In this document: positions 10,464 through 19,385 of the stretch, piece after piece
Position numbering within the stretch: the stretch's first letter is position 1
How the letters are laid out: each line of letters starts with the position of its first letter
DNA from: Prionace glauca
Lineage: Eukaryota; Chordata; Chondrichthyes; Carcharhiniformes; Carcharhinidae
NCBI GenBank assembly: GCA_037974335.1
Contig: CM075755.1
Location: forward strand, 9,674,284 to 9,738,283
Direction of reading: 5' to 3'
DNA length: 64,000 bases
Translations under genes and position numbers: made by a program
Notes under the pieces: model-generated
What the model saw: only the letters and a program-made list of their open reading frames with translations
Told to the model about the DNA's origin: nothing
Databases searched by the model: none

Positions 10464-10800
10464 GGCAATTATTGCTGCCTCACAGCGCCAGGGACCAGGG
10501 ATCAATTCCCGGCTACAGATCACTGTCTGCGTGGAGTCTACATGTTCGCCCCGTGTCTGCATGGGTTTCCTCTGGGTGCTCCAGTTTCCTCCCACAATCC
10601 AAAGATGTTCAGGTTAGATGGATTGGCCAGGCTAAATAGCCGCTTAGTGCCCAAAGATATACATAGGTTAAGAGGATCAACGGAATAAAATATATGTGGT
10701 TACAGGAGCTAGGGTTCCAGGGATAGGATGTAAGATTTAATGCAGACTTGATGGGCCGAATAGCCTCCTCTTACACTTTTGGAATTCAATGATCTTAGAA
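10464..10800 (+). mobile_element. SINE-A, subfamily I, 5'-truncated
   Basis: It starts within the tRNA-like head ('attgctgcctcacagcgcc') and runs through the body to a decayed tail 'gatgggccgaatagcctcc'. Confidence 0.82.
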
Positions 10801-10877
10801 GTTTTTTTTCACGAATCATTTTTGCCTTTTTCTTTCCTGTGATGTGAAATTGCTGACAAGGTTAACAATTGGCCATG

Positions 10878-11190
10878 AGGGTGACACAGTGGTTAGCATT
10901 GCATCCTCGCAGCACCAAGGATCTGGGTTCGATACCTGGCTTCGGTCACTGTCTATGTGGAGACTGCACATTCTCCCTGTGTCTGCGTGGGTTTCCTCCG
11001 GATGCTCCTGTTTCCTCCCACAATCCGAAAGACGTGCTGGTTAGGATGCATTGGCTGTGCTGAACTCTCCCTCAGTTACCCAAACATGTTCCAGAATGTG
11101 ACGACGAGGAGATTTTCACAGTAACTTCATTGCAGTGTTCATGTAAGCTTACTTGTGACACTAATAAAGAAATAAGTAAACAAATAAAAA
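10878..11190 (+). mobile_element. SINE-A, subfamily II, full-length
   Basis: Head 'gtgacacagtggttagcatt', then the body, then the second tail type 'ttcacagtaacttcattgca' and 'cttgtgacactaataaag'. It ends in an A-rich aaataagtaaacaaataaa tract. Confidence 0.9.
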
Positions 11191-11212
11191 GATCATGACT
11201 GATCTAACACTC

Positions 11213-11234
11213 GGGGGGGGGGGGGGGGGGGGGG
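11213..11234. repeat. Homopolymer G22 tract
   Basis: Twenty-two consecutive G. It could form a quadruplex on the + strand and is likely length-variable. Confidence 0.9.
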
Positions 11235-11407
11235 CGAGCTTTTCATTGCCTTGCACTTAATTTTGAGTGTGAAAACTTGGTAAAGTTGGCATGAGGTGAG
11301 TAGCGTGATCCGTGCCCACCATTGCGCCGGTTCCCCCTTATTCAAGGCCTGAAAATGGGACCGCAACCAAAACAGGCGCCATGTCCACTTAAATATATTT
11401 GCATTGA

Positions 11408-11735
11408 TTTCAAAGAACAAAGAACAAAGAACAACACAGCACGGGAAACAGGCCCTTCGGCCCAACGAGCCCGCGCCGCCGTCCCATGGTCAGTGACCTA
11501 TTCATGACTCTAGTCTATGCCTAATGTGTGAGGATCAGGGAGGTCCAATATAGGGACAATTTGTTACCCAATCAATCAGCCTAAAAGCACATTTTTGGGA
11601 TGTGGGAGGAAACCGGAGCACCCGGAGGAAACCCACGCAACCACGGGGAGAATGCGCAAACTCCCACGGACACAGGCCCAAATCCATGTGTCCGCACAGC
11701 AACAGAGATAGCCTCTGAGCTGTCATGATGCCCTC
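11408..11735 (-). mobile_element. SINE-A, subfamily III tail, minus strand
   Basis: The left end is 'caaagaacaaagaacaaaga' followed by 'cccttcggcccaacgagccc', the complement of a CR1-like tail with ttctttg repeats. The centre carries the SINE-A core 'aaaccggagcacccggagga'. This is a third 3' tail on the same SINE body; another copy is at 55055-55375. Confidence 0.75.
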
Positions 11736-12213
11736 GAGATGGTCCAGTTTACGCACACCAACGACATGAAGCAGTAGGCAATTCAATACACTTACCGAAC
11801 TGCACGTCTCACTTTACCAGCACACCCCCTTTTCCCACCACGTTCACCCAATCCAGAATCGGCCTGGAACATTCATGCTCGATCAAAGTCCGATCAGTGA
11901 GGGTTATCGAGGAGGAAGTGCTTTCCGTTGGACAGCTCCGTGCTGCTCACAGGGAGTCGTTTCATGGTGGTCATTTTGGGTCAGGGAGACTCTGCGAGTG
12001 TGTGAGGGGGTGGGGGGGGGGTGCTGTTGCTCCGCAGGGTGTCCGATGTCTGATCGTAGCACAGACCCATGTCTCAGCACTGACCTCGGGTCTTGTGGAT
12101 GCTGCTGAGTCCTAGTGCACTCAGCACTCTTCCAGCTGAAGGGTGTGCACAGAGCCCTTGCACATCGCATTGCCGCAGCCTCTCAACTTTTCAAGGAGCT
12201 GTGATTGTGGGGA
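11736..12213. other. No feature recognised; possible Harbinger flank
   Basis: GC-richer than its surroundings and with a G-run near 12006-12021. It could be the non-coding left part of the decayed Harbinger element that follows, but no terminal inverted repeat was found. Confidence 0.3.
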
Positions 12214-12452
12214 GCTCGTGGCGGGGAATGGGGAGCTGTGTGGCCGGGAGAGGCATGTGGTGGGGAATGGGAGCTGTGTTGCTGGGAGGAGGCATGTGGT
12301 GGGGAATGGGGAGCTGTGTTGCTGGGAGGAGGCATGTGGTGGGGAATGGGGAGCTGTGTTGCTGGGAGGAGGCTCGTGGTGGGGAATGGGGAGCTGGATT
12401 GTTGGGGGAGATATGGGTGGGGAATGGGAAGCTGTGTTGTTGAGGGAGGCAT
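12214..12452. repeat. 40-bp G-rich minisatellite, about 6 copies
   Basis: The unit is about 40 bp ('ggcatgtggtggggaatggg' followed by 'gagctgtgttgctgggagga'). Three central copies are nearly identical and the outer ones are diverged. The overlapping G-rich reading frames in all phases come from the repeat and are not genes. Confidence 0.92.
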
Positions 12453-12559
12453 GTGCATGGGGAAAATGGGCAGTGTAGGCAGTGTGTGTGTCTGGGCTAG
12501 GGGCAAGCAGGCTTCCTTAACCTCTATATGTGTTTTTCTCTTCTCCAACGCCCCCTCTA

Positions 12560-13612
12560 CACCTAACCCTTCAGAGTGATGAGATAGCTTTTGTGATAAA
12601 ACAAATCAATCTTGTTGTTCTTTTGGTTGCTTCTGGAGCTGAAGAGGAGGAGCAGAAGGAAGAATTGCGAGCACAGGAGGCCCAGGCCTTACCACTTGTA
12701 GGAGCAGAGAGACAGACAGCCACCAGAGGCAGGATGTGGCCACCATTCGCCCAGAGGGAGGCACAGGAGAAGGAGGGAGCGGAGACCCCGGCAGTTCCAC
12801 ACATGAGTGTCGTTTGAACAGATGTCGGAGACCGTGTGCCATCGACGTCAATGTGGTCACGGATGCCCTGCATGCCCAGGCTGGGCAGTGTATCAAATTT
12901 AACCTGCACCAGGCCCTTCAGGAAGTTTGGGCTGAAGGATTTATGGCCATTACGGGGATACCTAATGTATAGAGGGCCATCCGCTGCACCCATGTCACCC
13001 TCAAGGACCTCCTATAGAATCCACAAAGATTCGTCAATAGAAAAGGGTTCCACTCCCTAAATGTTCAACTGGTTTGTGACCACAAGATGGACATGCAGGT
13101 CTGCGCGAGACACCCCACAGCGTGCATAAGTTTCATTCTGAGGAGCTCAGACATACTGGAGGCCTTTGAGGAGGACCCCAGGTTGCAGGGGTGGCTCGTG
13201 GGTGACAGGGGTTTGGGATGGCTGATGACGTCTGTGCAGAGGCCTGTGACTGAAGCAGTGACCTGGTATAATAATGAGACCCCTGTAGCTACTTACACGA
13301 TAGTGGAGAGGTATTCATAGGGCTCCTAGAAATGCAATGCAGATGGCTGGACTGCTCTACAATACAGCTCCCCTGATACCTTCCCACATTGTGGCAGTGT
13401 GCTGTGCCCTATACAACCTGGCACAGCAGACAGGTGACCTTTTGGAGGAGGAGGAGCACGTGGAGACCAACCAGCTGGGCGTCACTGGGGAAGAGGCCAC
13501 CCAGCAGGAGGAGGAGGACAACACCAAGCAACACCCCCCAGGCACTGCAAGAATGAGGCACTCGAGGACGGCTAGGGAGGCCCTGATCACCAAACACTTC
13601 ACTGACTAGGGG
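12560..13612 (+). pseudogene. PIF/Harbinger DNA transposon, dead transposase
   Basis: The region encodes pieces of a HARBI1-like DDE transposase. 'CTHVTLKDLL' lies at about 12980-13013, then 'FVNRKGFHSLNVQLVCD' at about 13030-13080, 'ISFILRSSDILEAFEEDPRL' at about 13127-13185, 'GWLVGDRG' at 13189-13212 and 'VERYS' at about 13304. The C-terminal helical part lies near 13390-13440, followed by an acidic tail. At the first catalytic position, where the family reads IDCTH, this copy reads IRCTH, and the HD of the second block is also lost. There are in-frame stops (near 12970, 13015 and 13318) and a frame change. It is an old, inactive copy rather than a domesticated HARBI1 gene. The upstream EEEEQKEE-rich frame (about 12640-12810) may be its N-terminal part. 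Termini were not found. Confidence 0.75.
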
Positions 13613-14010
13613 GCCTGTTTCTGTGCACATGGATCCTTTTTCTGCACCCCCCCCCTCCACCCTTCTATTTCCTGCAACATCGTCACACCAGAGTGGTGGG
13701 CCTGGGTGCGCTGTGTTAGCGCACCCAAGAAACCAAAGTTTCTTTGGCAGGCAGGAGAGTGATGGTGCTAAGCACCATTATGATGATGCACTGGTGCAAA
13801 CTAGTCTAACTCCTACCTGAGTTCCGTATGCACCTGGGCTCACATCTGTGTAGTGGATAAATGATCTGTAAACTCCCATACAGGGACCTGAGGAGGGTGG
13901 GGCGGGGGAGAGGAGGCAATTGCTCATGGGTTATGGAGAAACAATGGCTTCATTTTCTCAGTGACACAGCATTGAGTGGTCTTCCCAACTGAAAGAAGCA
14001 AGAGGTTTTT
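13613..14010. other. Unassigned; short palindrome
   Basis: Contains the palindrome 'tgggtgcgctgtgttagcgcaccca' region near 13704-13730, and a second inverted match (atggtgctaagcaccat) at about 13763-13779. Neither has a terminator or RNA-gene context. They may be remains of the Harbinger 3' end. Confidence 0.35.
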
Positions 14011-14042
14011 GTCTCTCTCTCTCTCCCTGTCTCTCTCTCTCT
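14011..14042. repeat. CT-rich microsatellite
   Basis: An imperfect (tc)n tract with one ccctg interruption. Confidence 0.85.
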
Positions 14043-14284
14043 TTGGAGGCTGCTGTTTAAGTGTCAGAAGACAGGTATCTCTCCGTATCTCTCTCCAGAA
14101 GTATTAAAGTCCTCTAGGACTGCTAACAAGTAAAAGCACAGAAACCTGTGTTTTTTGCTAACTGATTTTGAAGAGGCGTTTAAGTCTACAAGAGGAAAAT
14201 TGCTTGAACTGGAACTAGTAGAGATAGGTTAGCAATTAAGAATTGCAACTTGTCATGTTTAAGTACTTCAAGTAGTAAAAGCTA

Positions 14285-14505
14285 AGTTAAATCATTTATT
14301 TATTTTTGTTTATATATCCAATTTAATCCAATCAAAGTCCAATTCAGGGTCTCAGCAAGTGAGACATTCCAGATCCAAGCTGACAAGGCAAGCCGCTTCC
14401 TGTCCTGGGCTTGATCTACATGATCCAAGCTGATTGGAGCAGGCATTGCACCTTCTCCAAGGCTCGATCTCATTTGCATCTTAGCCAAAAGGCCTGAGAA
14501 GTGAT
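14285..14505 (-). mobile_element. U2-snRNA-headed SINE or chimeric retrocopy, minus strand
   Basis: On the minus strand the element starts at 14505 with ATCACTTCTCAGGCCTTTTG followed by GCTAAGAT. This matches the first 28 or so bases of U2 snRNA with one inserted base and one change. After about 30 bases it leaves U2 and continues in an unrelated body ('gatcatgtagatcaagccc', 'tgtctcacttgctgagaccc'), ending in a (aaat)n-like tail. The join and A-rich tail are those of a chimeric SINE rather than a U2 gene, since no Sm site or U2 stem-loops follow. Confidence 0.7.
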
Positions 14506-15004
14506 ATATTTAAATTATTGTTAAAATAAAGTTTGATTTGATAAAAGCTTCCTAGTGTGTCAATAAAATTGTGCCTTGAGTAAAACACTGTATGTTTTTC
14601 ACACTGATGCCAAAACATAAAAAATATTTGGGATCTAGTTTAACTTCAAAATATAACTTGGGGTAACTGATCGGGTCTCTAATGGGTCAGATTTTGATAC
14701 AAAACCAGGTAACAACAAGGTTAGTGGCATTATTAACATCAGGCTGACTGCAGCTTTGAAATGCTAAGCTATAGTACTGAACTGGAGAGTCCTTTAGAAG
14801 GAACATTACATAAAATTTTCTGTAACTTCCCCCAACATTCTATATATAAAGTACCACAAATTAACCCTTTTTTCCATGAGAAACAGACTCAGCTTACACA
14901 GAAGAGAGCAAGAATGCAGAAGTGGCTTGAAATAATTTAAGGATCTAATTTCACCCAACTTCTCAGCTGCCAAATTTAAGGATGTTACCACCACACAGAG
15001 GAAG
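14506..15004. other. No feature recognised
   Basis: AT-rich sequence with no family that I can name and no convincing exon. Confidence 0.35.
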
Positions 15005-15140
15005 TGTGACAGACGTTCACCAGACTTATTCAGGGGATCTTATGAAGAAAGATTGGGCTCAACTGGGCCTGACTTCCAAAGAGTGAGAAGTGATCTCATT
15101 GAAACCTACATAACACTGAAAGGAATAGACAGGGTAGATC
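15005..15140 (+). mobile_element. CR1 LINE fragment
   Basis: A decayed segment equivalent to the CR1 C-terminus: 'tatgaagaaagattgggctc', then 'gtgatctcattgaaacctac' and 'aggaatagacagggtagat'. It is cut off by a SINE-A at 15141. Confidence 0.7.
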
Positions 15141-15306
15141 ACAGAATCATTGGATCCCTACAGTGCAGAAAGTGGTCATTCAGCCCATTCAGCCTACATT
15201 GACAACAATACCATCCCATAATATTTACCCTACTAATCCTCCAGACATTAAGGGGCAATTTAATATGGCCAATCCACTTAACCTACACATCTTTAGAGTG
15301 TGGGAG
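15141..15306 (-). mobile_element. SINE-A, tail half, minus strand
   Basis: It starts 'acagaatcattggatcccta' and runs to 'cacatctttagagtgtggga', where it is cut by a short LINE piece. Confidence 0.75.
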
Positions 15307-15372
15307 GCTTGAAAATTGGCTAGCTAACAGAAAACAATTGGCAAAAATGGGTCATTTTCTGTTTGGCAAGAT
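15307..15372 (+). mobile_element. Short CR1 reverse-transcriptase fragment
   Basis: It reads ENWLANRKQLAKMGHFLFGK, the segment before the GVPQGS motif in CR1 reverse transcriptase (compare ENWLGNRRQRVVVEG in the 55.6-57.3 kb copy). About 65 bp remain, lodged between SINE-A pieces. Confidence 0.65.
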
Positions 15373-15432
15373 GTAACAATCCACCTAACCTAAAAATTTT
15401 GGGACAATAAGGGGCAATATAGCATGGCCAAA
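15373..15432 (-). mobile_element. SINE-A fragment, minus strand
   Basis: About 60 bases of the complement of the SINE-A '3-prime monomer' segment ('ggggcaatatagcatggcc'). It directly abuts a + strand copy. Confidence 0.65.
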
Positions 15433-15564
15433 CCATCAATCCTGCCTCATAGTGCCAGGGACCTGGATTCGATTCTGACCTTGGGTGACTGTATGGAGTT
15501 TGCATGTTTCCCCACATGTCTGCATGGGCTTCCTCTGCATGCTCTGGTTTCCTCCCACAGGATG

Positions 15565-16020
15565 TGCAGGTTAGGTACATAGGCCATGCTAAATTGCCCC
15601 TTAGTGTCCAAAGTGTAGGTTAGTGACTGGCCCAACTGAATTGCCCCTTAGTGTCCAAAAATGTGCAGTTTAGTGGATTGGCCATACTGAATTGCCCCTT
15701 AATGTCCAAAAATGTGCACATTAAGTGGATTGGCTATGCTAAGTTGCGTCTTAGTATCCAAAGATGTGCTGGTTAGGTGGATTGGCCGTGCTAAATTGCC
15801 CCTTAGTGTCCAAAGATGTGCAGGTTAAGTTGATTGGCCATGCTGAATTGCTCCTTAGTGTCCAAAGATATCTAAGCTTGGTGGATTGGCCAAGATAAAT
15901 TGTCTCTTGGTATTCAAAAGTGTATGGGTTAGGTGGATTGGCCATGCTAAATTGCCCCTTAGCATCCAAAGATGTGCAGGTTAGGTGGATTGGCCATAGT
16001 AAATTGGTCTTTAGTGTAGG
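15565..16020 (+). repeat. 52-bp tandem repeat derived from SINE-A, about 9 copies
   Basis: The unit 'ttaggtggattggccatgct' plus 'aaattgccccttagtgtcca' plus aagatgtgcagg is repeated about nine times with substitutions and small indels. It corresponds exactly to a segment that occurs once in other SINE-A copies, such as 3213-3551. Confidence 0.88.
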
Positions 16021-16067
16021 GGGAGTAGCAGGGTAAATACATGGGATCACAGGGATAGGACCTGGGT

Positions 16068-16438
16068 ATGAATATTAAAGATAGAAGGATGGTAGGAGAT
16101 GAGGTTCTTAATGCGATTACTGTCACTAGAGAGGTAGTGCTTGATATTCTAACGGGACTGAAGGTAGACAAGTCCCCGGGACTGGATGGAATGCATCCCA
16201 GGGTTCTGAAAGAAATGGCTGAGGTGATAGCGGATGCCTTAGTCATTATTTATCAAAATTTGCTGGACTCCGGAGAAATGCCAGAAGATTGGAAAATGGC
16301 AAATGTTACACTGCTGTTTAAAAATGGTAGCAGACAAAATGCAGGGAATTATAGGCCAGTTAGTTTAACGTCCGTTGTTGGGAAAATGCTAGAATCCATC
16401 ATCAAAGAAGAAATAGCAAGGCACCTAGAAAAGGATTG
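16068..16438 (+). mobile_element. CR1 LINE internal fragment (start of reverse transcriptase)
   Basis: An open frame reads the N-terminal reverse transcriptase region: 'GLKVDKSPGLDGMHPRVLKE', then 'MPEDWKMANVTLLFKNGS' and 'NYRPVSLTSVVGKMLESIIK'. It ends at about ARHLEKDC without a 3' end, which is unusual because CR1 copies normally keep the 3' end. A later deletion, or a non-standard insertion, is implied. Confidence 0.85.
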
Positions 16439-16504
16439 TTGTCCGTATAGGCTGAATGGGCCAAATGTCATCTTTCTCACTGTAGGGATTCAATGATTCT
16501 ATAT

Positions 16505-16780
16505 CTTCTCAGGTCCAGAGTTGACATCTCCCCATGTTGAACTCCATCCACAACCTTTTGTCTGCTCGTTTGATCTTTAAATGCGTTGAACAGTATAGAC
16601 CTCAGACTGTTCAGCACGGAGGAAGCAGAATTGAAGGAAAGTTTTTAATTTGGCCTGTGATGCTGTCCGATTTATCCGACTCACCAGCTGTTTCTCCTTG
16701 GCTCATCCTTTTTAAATTCCCTTTTCAATAGTTATCAAACACCTTTACTAAAGGCACAGTTGAATCTGTTTCAAATACCC
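16505..16780. other. No feature recognised
   Basis: Just under 300 bases between two SINE-A pieces with no repeat family or coding signature that I can name. Confidence 0.35.
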
Positions 16781-16935
16781 TTTCCGGCCTTGGGTGACTG
16801 TCTGCGTGGAGTTTGTACTTGCCCCCCCCCCCCCGTGTCTGCCTGGGCTTCCTCTGAGTGCTCTGGTTTCCTTCCACAGGATGTGCAGGTCAGGTGCATT
16901 GCCCTTGCTAAATTACACCTTAGTGTCCAGTACAT
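16781..16935 (+). mobile_element. SINE-A central fragment
   Basis: It starts inside the body ('cggccttgggtgactgtctg'), carries a 12-C run at 16823-16834, and ends at 'cttagtgtccag'. Both ends are truncated. Confidence 0.75.
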
Positions 16936-17809
16936 TCCAGATCTTAACCATTCATAGCACATTAAAAAAAAACTCCTTCAATTTTCTTTGGTGATTATCT
17001 TAAATCTGCTTCCTCAGCAACTGATCCTCACCTGAAGCAGTTTCTCCTTATTTATCCTAGCAAAGTCATTTGTTAGTTTTTGTAATCATGTTAATGTGCT
17101 TTACACAAAATAAGGGACATGATTTGCACAAGTAGGGGGCAATCTTCCCCAAAAGGTTCTAATGTCGTGATCTTATCAGCTCACTGCGCCAGTTGATTGG
17201 CACAGCGAACAGTAAGATGGCATACTGATCGAAAAATTGTCCATTTTCACGCACAATTACCGGCACTGTTTTGACAGCAGGATTGGTTTTGTGTATTGAT
17301 GACATGTGAATGAATCCCACATGGCATCATCCAGCCTCACCAGCACTTACCTCCACGTCAGTCAGTCCTCAAACCAGCGATAATCACTATTGGTCTCCAC
17401 AAGCGGAAACCAGACGTGATGGCCTCACTGGGAGGTTCAGAGGCCATTGAAGAACCCACTTCCCTCCCCGGGTGGTCAAAGGCATGGCTAGGCAGTGCAG
17501 TGCCAATCTGGCAACCTGGCACTGCCCACCAGGCACCATAATTATGCCAAAGGGAGTGCCAAAAGGGTGGAGCCTGAGTAGGTGTGGGGCTATGACAGGA
17601 CAAGGGGGAGAGTTTTGCAGTGGGAAAGGCAAGAGGGGTTTCTTCAAGGGGAAAGCAAGGGGGAGCTCTAAAATTGGAGGGGGGGGGAGATGTGCCAGTG
17701 GGAGGAGAGGCTCGAAGATGGGGAGTTATGGGGTTATGCCAGGGAGGATGATTGGCAGAGAGGTATGCAAGGTGGGATGATTGGCAGAGGGTAGAATGCT
17801 AGGGGCTAT
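16936..17809. other. No feature recognised
   Basis: Mixed composition. The part at about 17460-17560 contains the short inverted or direct motif 'gcagtgccaatctggcaacc' and 'tggcactgcccaccaggcac', which looks repeat-derived, but I cannot assign it. The frames at 17387-17780 show no domain. Confidence 0.3.
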
Positions 17810-17905
17810 GATAAGAACAAAGAAAAATACGGCATAAGAACAGACCCTTCGGCCCTCCAAGCCTGCATCAATCATGATGCCTGCCTAAACTAAAACCATA
17901 AAGAA
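17810..17905 (-). mobile_element. CR1 3' tail fragment, minus strand
   Basis: It reads 'agacccttcggccctccaag', the complement of the CR1 tail, followed by 'catcaatcatgatgcc'. Compare 1845-1925 and 53400-53470. Confidence 0.7.
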
Positions 17906-18311
17906 CAAAGAAAAGTAAAGATAATATACAAGGGGCCGGGGGAGACTGGCACAGGGAGCAATTGGCAGAGAGTATAGACTGCACAGGGGTCATGACTGGG
18001 GACTCATTAAGAGGGGTCCAGTGCCTGGGTGTTGACAACCTATGTTGTCATAGTGGGGCAGTGGGGTTTACACTGCCCCTGACGATAGGAGTGGGGATTT
18101 TTGTGGGGGAGGTGATGGAGCGGTCTCCCAGTTCAATGGGGGATCAGGTTGCCTGCTCAATAGAGACCCGAGCAGCCTGCAGCCAGCTTCCCAGCGAGCT
18201 ACCCCAAGCTGGTGAGAACTGCTGTTCTACTTTTGACTCATTCTGCTGCACACAGATGATAAATTCGCCATCATCCCAGATGACCAAGGGCTGTTCACCC
18301 TTTGAGAGGGA
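17906..18311. other. No feature recognised
   Basis: A weak 123-codon frame (17962-18333) has no recognisable domain, and the composition is like its surroundings. Confidence 0.3.
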
Positions 18312-18460
18312 GAGAGGACTGATGGTAATTTAACCACACCTCAGGCAAGAGGCAAGGTTGAGATGATGCAGCTTTCATGAACAAACTCAGCCGCTACAGG
18401 AATTGAACCCGTGCTGTTGGCATCGCTCTACATCACTAAATAGCCGTCCAGCTGAAGCAG
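18312..18460 (-). mobile_element. SINE-D, tRNA-derived, minus strand
   Basis: The minus strand begins at about 18455 with 'cagctggacggctatttagt' and carries a B-box-like GGTTCAATTCC at about 18400. It continues with 'gagtttgttcatgaaagc'. The layout is tRNA-like, but no intact tRNA cloverleaf is evident. Confidence 0.55.
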
Positions 18461-18877
18461 TTCCTGTGCATGTGTGCACAGCTGACAGTAATGGACAAAT
18501 TTGTAACCTGCATGCTCAGCACCATTTCAGCTATATTGGTTAACAAACTTCCCTTCCCAACATAGTTCTCCAATTCTGCAGTTAAAGGCAAATGAGTCTC
18601 AAACCAAAGGATCAGCAAAGGGTTTTTTTTAACCACAACTGGCAAAAGTTGTGATTTAATAAATCTGTTTCCAGTAGTCCCTGGGTGAGATATACACAGA
18701 AACTACAAACCGAGAGACTAAGAGGGAGAAAAAGCTCTAGGCAAAATGCGATCTCTATCCTGGACCAACCTCCTCAGTAAGTACTTAATACTAAACACCA
18801 ATGTCTATTGATCAATGTGGAAAATGTTTTGGAATAAAATATGCAGTTCTGATGGAAACAGCTCCTCTGACACAGAT

Positions 18878-19030
18878 AGGATGGCTCAGTGGTTAGCAAA
18901 GCTTCCTCGCAGCACCAAGGACCCGAGTTCAATTCTGGCCTTGGGTGACTGTATGTGGAGTTTATACGTTATCACTGTGTCTGGGTGGGTTCCCTTCGGC
19001 TGCTCGGTTTGTTCCCACAGTCTAAAGCTG
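18878..19030 (+). mobile_element. SINE-A, head half
   Basis: The tRNA-like head 'atggctcagtggttagcaaa' and B-box 'gagttcaattctggcc' are followed by the body up to 'cccacagtctaaagctgg'. There it is joined to a CR1, so the 3' half is missing. Confidence 0.8.
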
Positions 19031-19385
19031 GCAGACTGGTGCAGAAGGTGAAGTTGCATGAGATTAGAGGTGAGCTGGCAAGGTGGATACAAAACTGACT
19101 TGGTCAAAGAAGACAGAGAGTAGCAGTGGAAGGGTGTGTTTCTGAATGGCAAGCTGTGACAAGTGGTGTTCCTCAGGGATCAGTGATGGGACCTTTGCTG
19201 TTTGTAATATATATAAATGATTTGGAGGAAAATGTTACTGGCTTGATTAGTAAGTTTGCGGACGACACAAAGATTGGTGGATTTGCGGATAGTGATGAGG
19301 AATATCAGAGGATACAACAGGATATAGATCAGTTAGAGACCCGGACGGAGAGATGGCAAACGGAGCTTAATCAGGACAAATTCCA
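19031..19385 (+). mobile_element. Outer CR1 LINE, left part
   Basis: It encodes the reverse transcriptase core: '[20 protein letters not shown]' and then [20 protein letters not shown], the FADD being the catalytic dyad of the CR1 clade. It runs to [12 protein letters not shown]. The frame stops making sense at 19386, where a second CR1 begins. The matching right part resumes at 23117 with CEVMHFGRSN, which is the next expected motif. Confidence 0.9.

Larger units (their letters stand above)
15433..16504 (+). mobile_element. SINE-A with internal tandem expansion and CR1 insertion
   Basis: The SINE starts in the tRNA-like head ('ctgcctcatagtgccaggga'). Its 52-bp 3' segment is amplified (15565-16020). 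It then reaches 'gggataggacctgggt', where a CR1 fragment (16068-16438) intervenes, and resumes at 16439 with 'gctgaatgggcc' and the 'gtagggattcaatgattcta' tail. The two sides join at the right point of the SINE consensus, so the CR1 piece was inserted into it. Confidence 0.8.

Noticed and set aside
12093-12579. Glycine/tryptophan- and proline-rich frames over 12.2-12.5 kb
   Set aside because: These overlap in several phases across the 40-bp minisatellite and show no homology or splice context.
12560-13612. Domesticated HARBI1-like host gene
   Set aside because: Stops and a frameshift interrupt the domain and catalytic positions are altered, so it reads as a decayed transposon.
14475-14505. 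A functional U2 snRNA gene
   Set aside because: Only about 30 bases match. The branch-site recognition region, Sm site and later stem-loops are absent.
17387-17780. Possible gene from overlapping 80-100 codon frames
   Set aside because: Frames on both strands have no recognisable domain. G-rich composition keeps them open, and there are no supporting splice or start signals.
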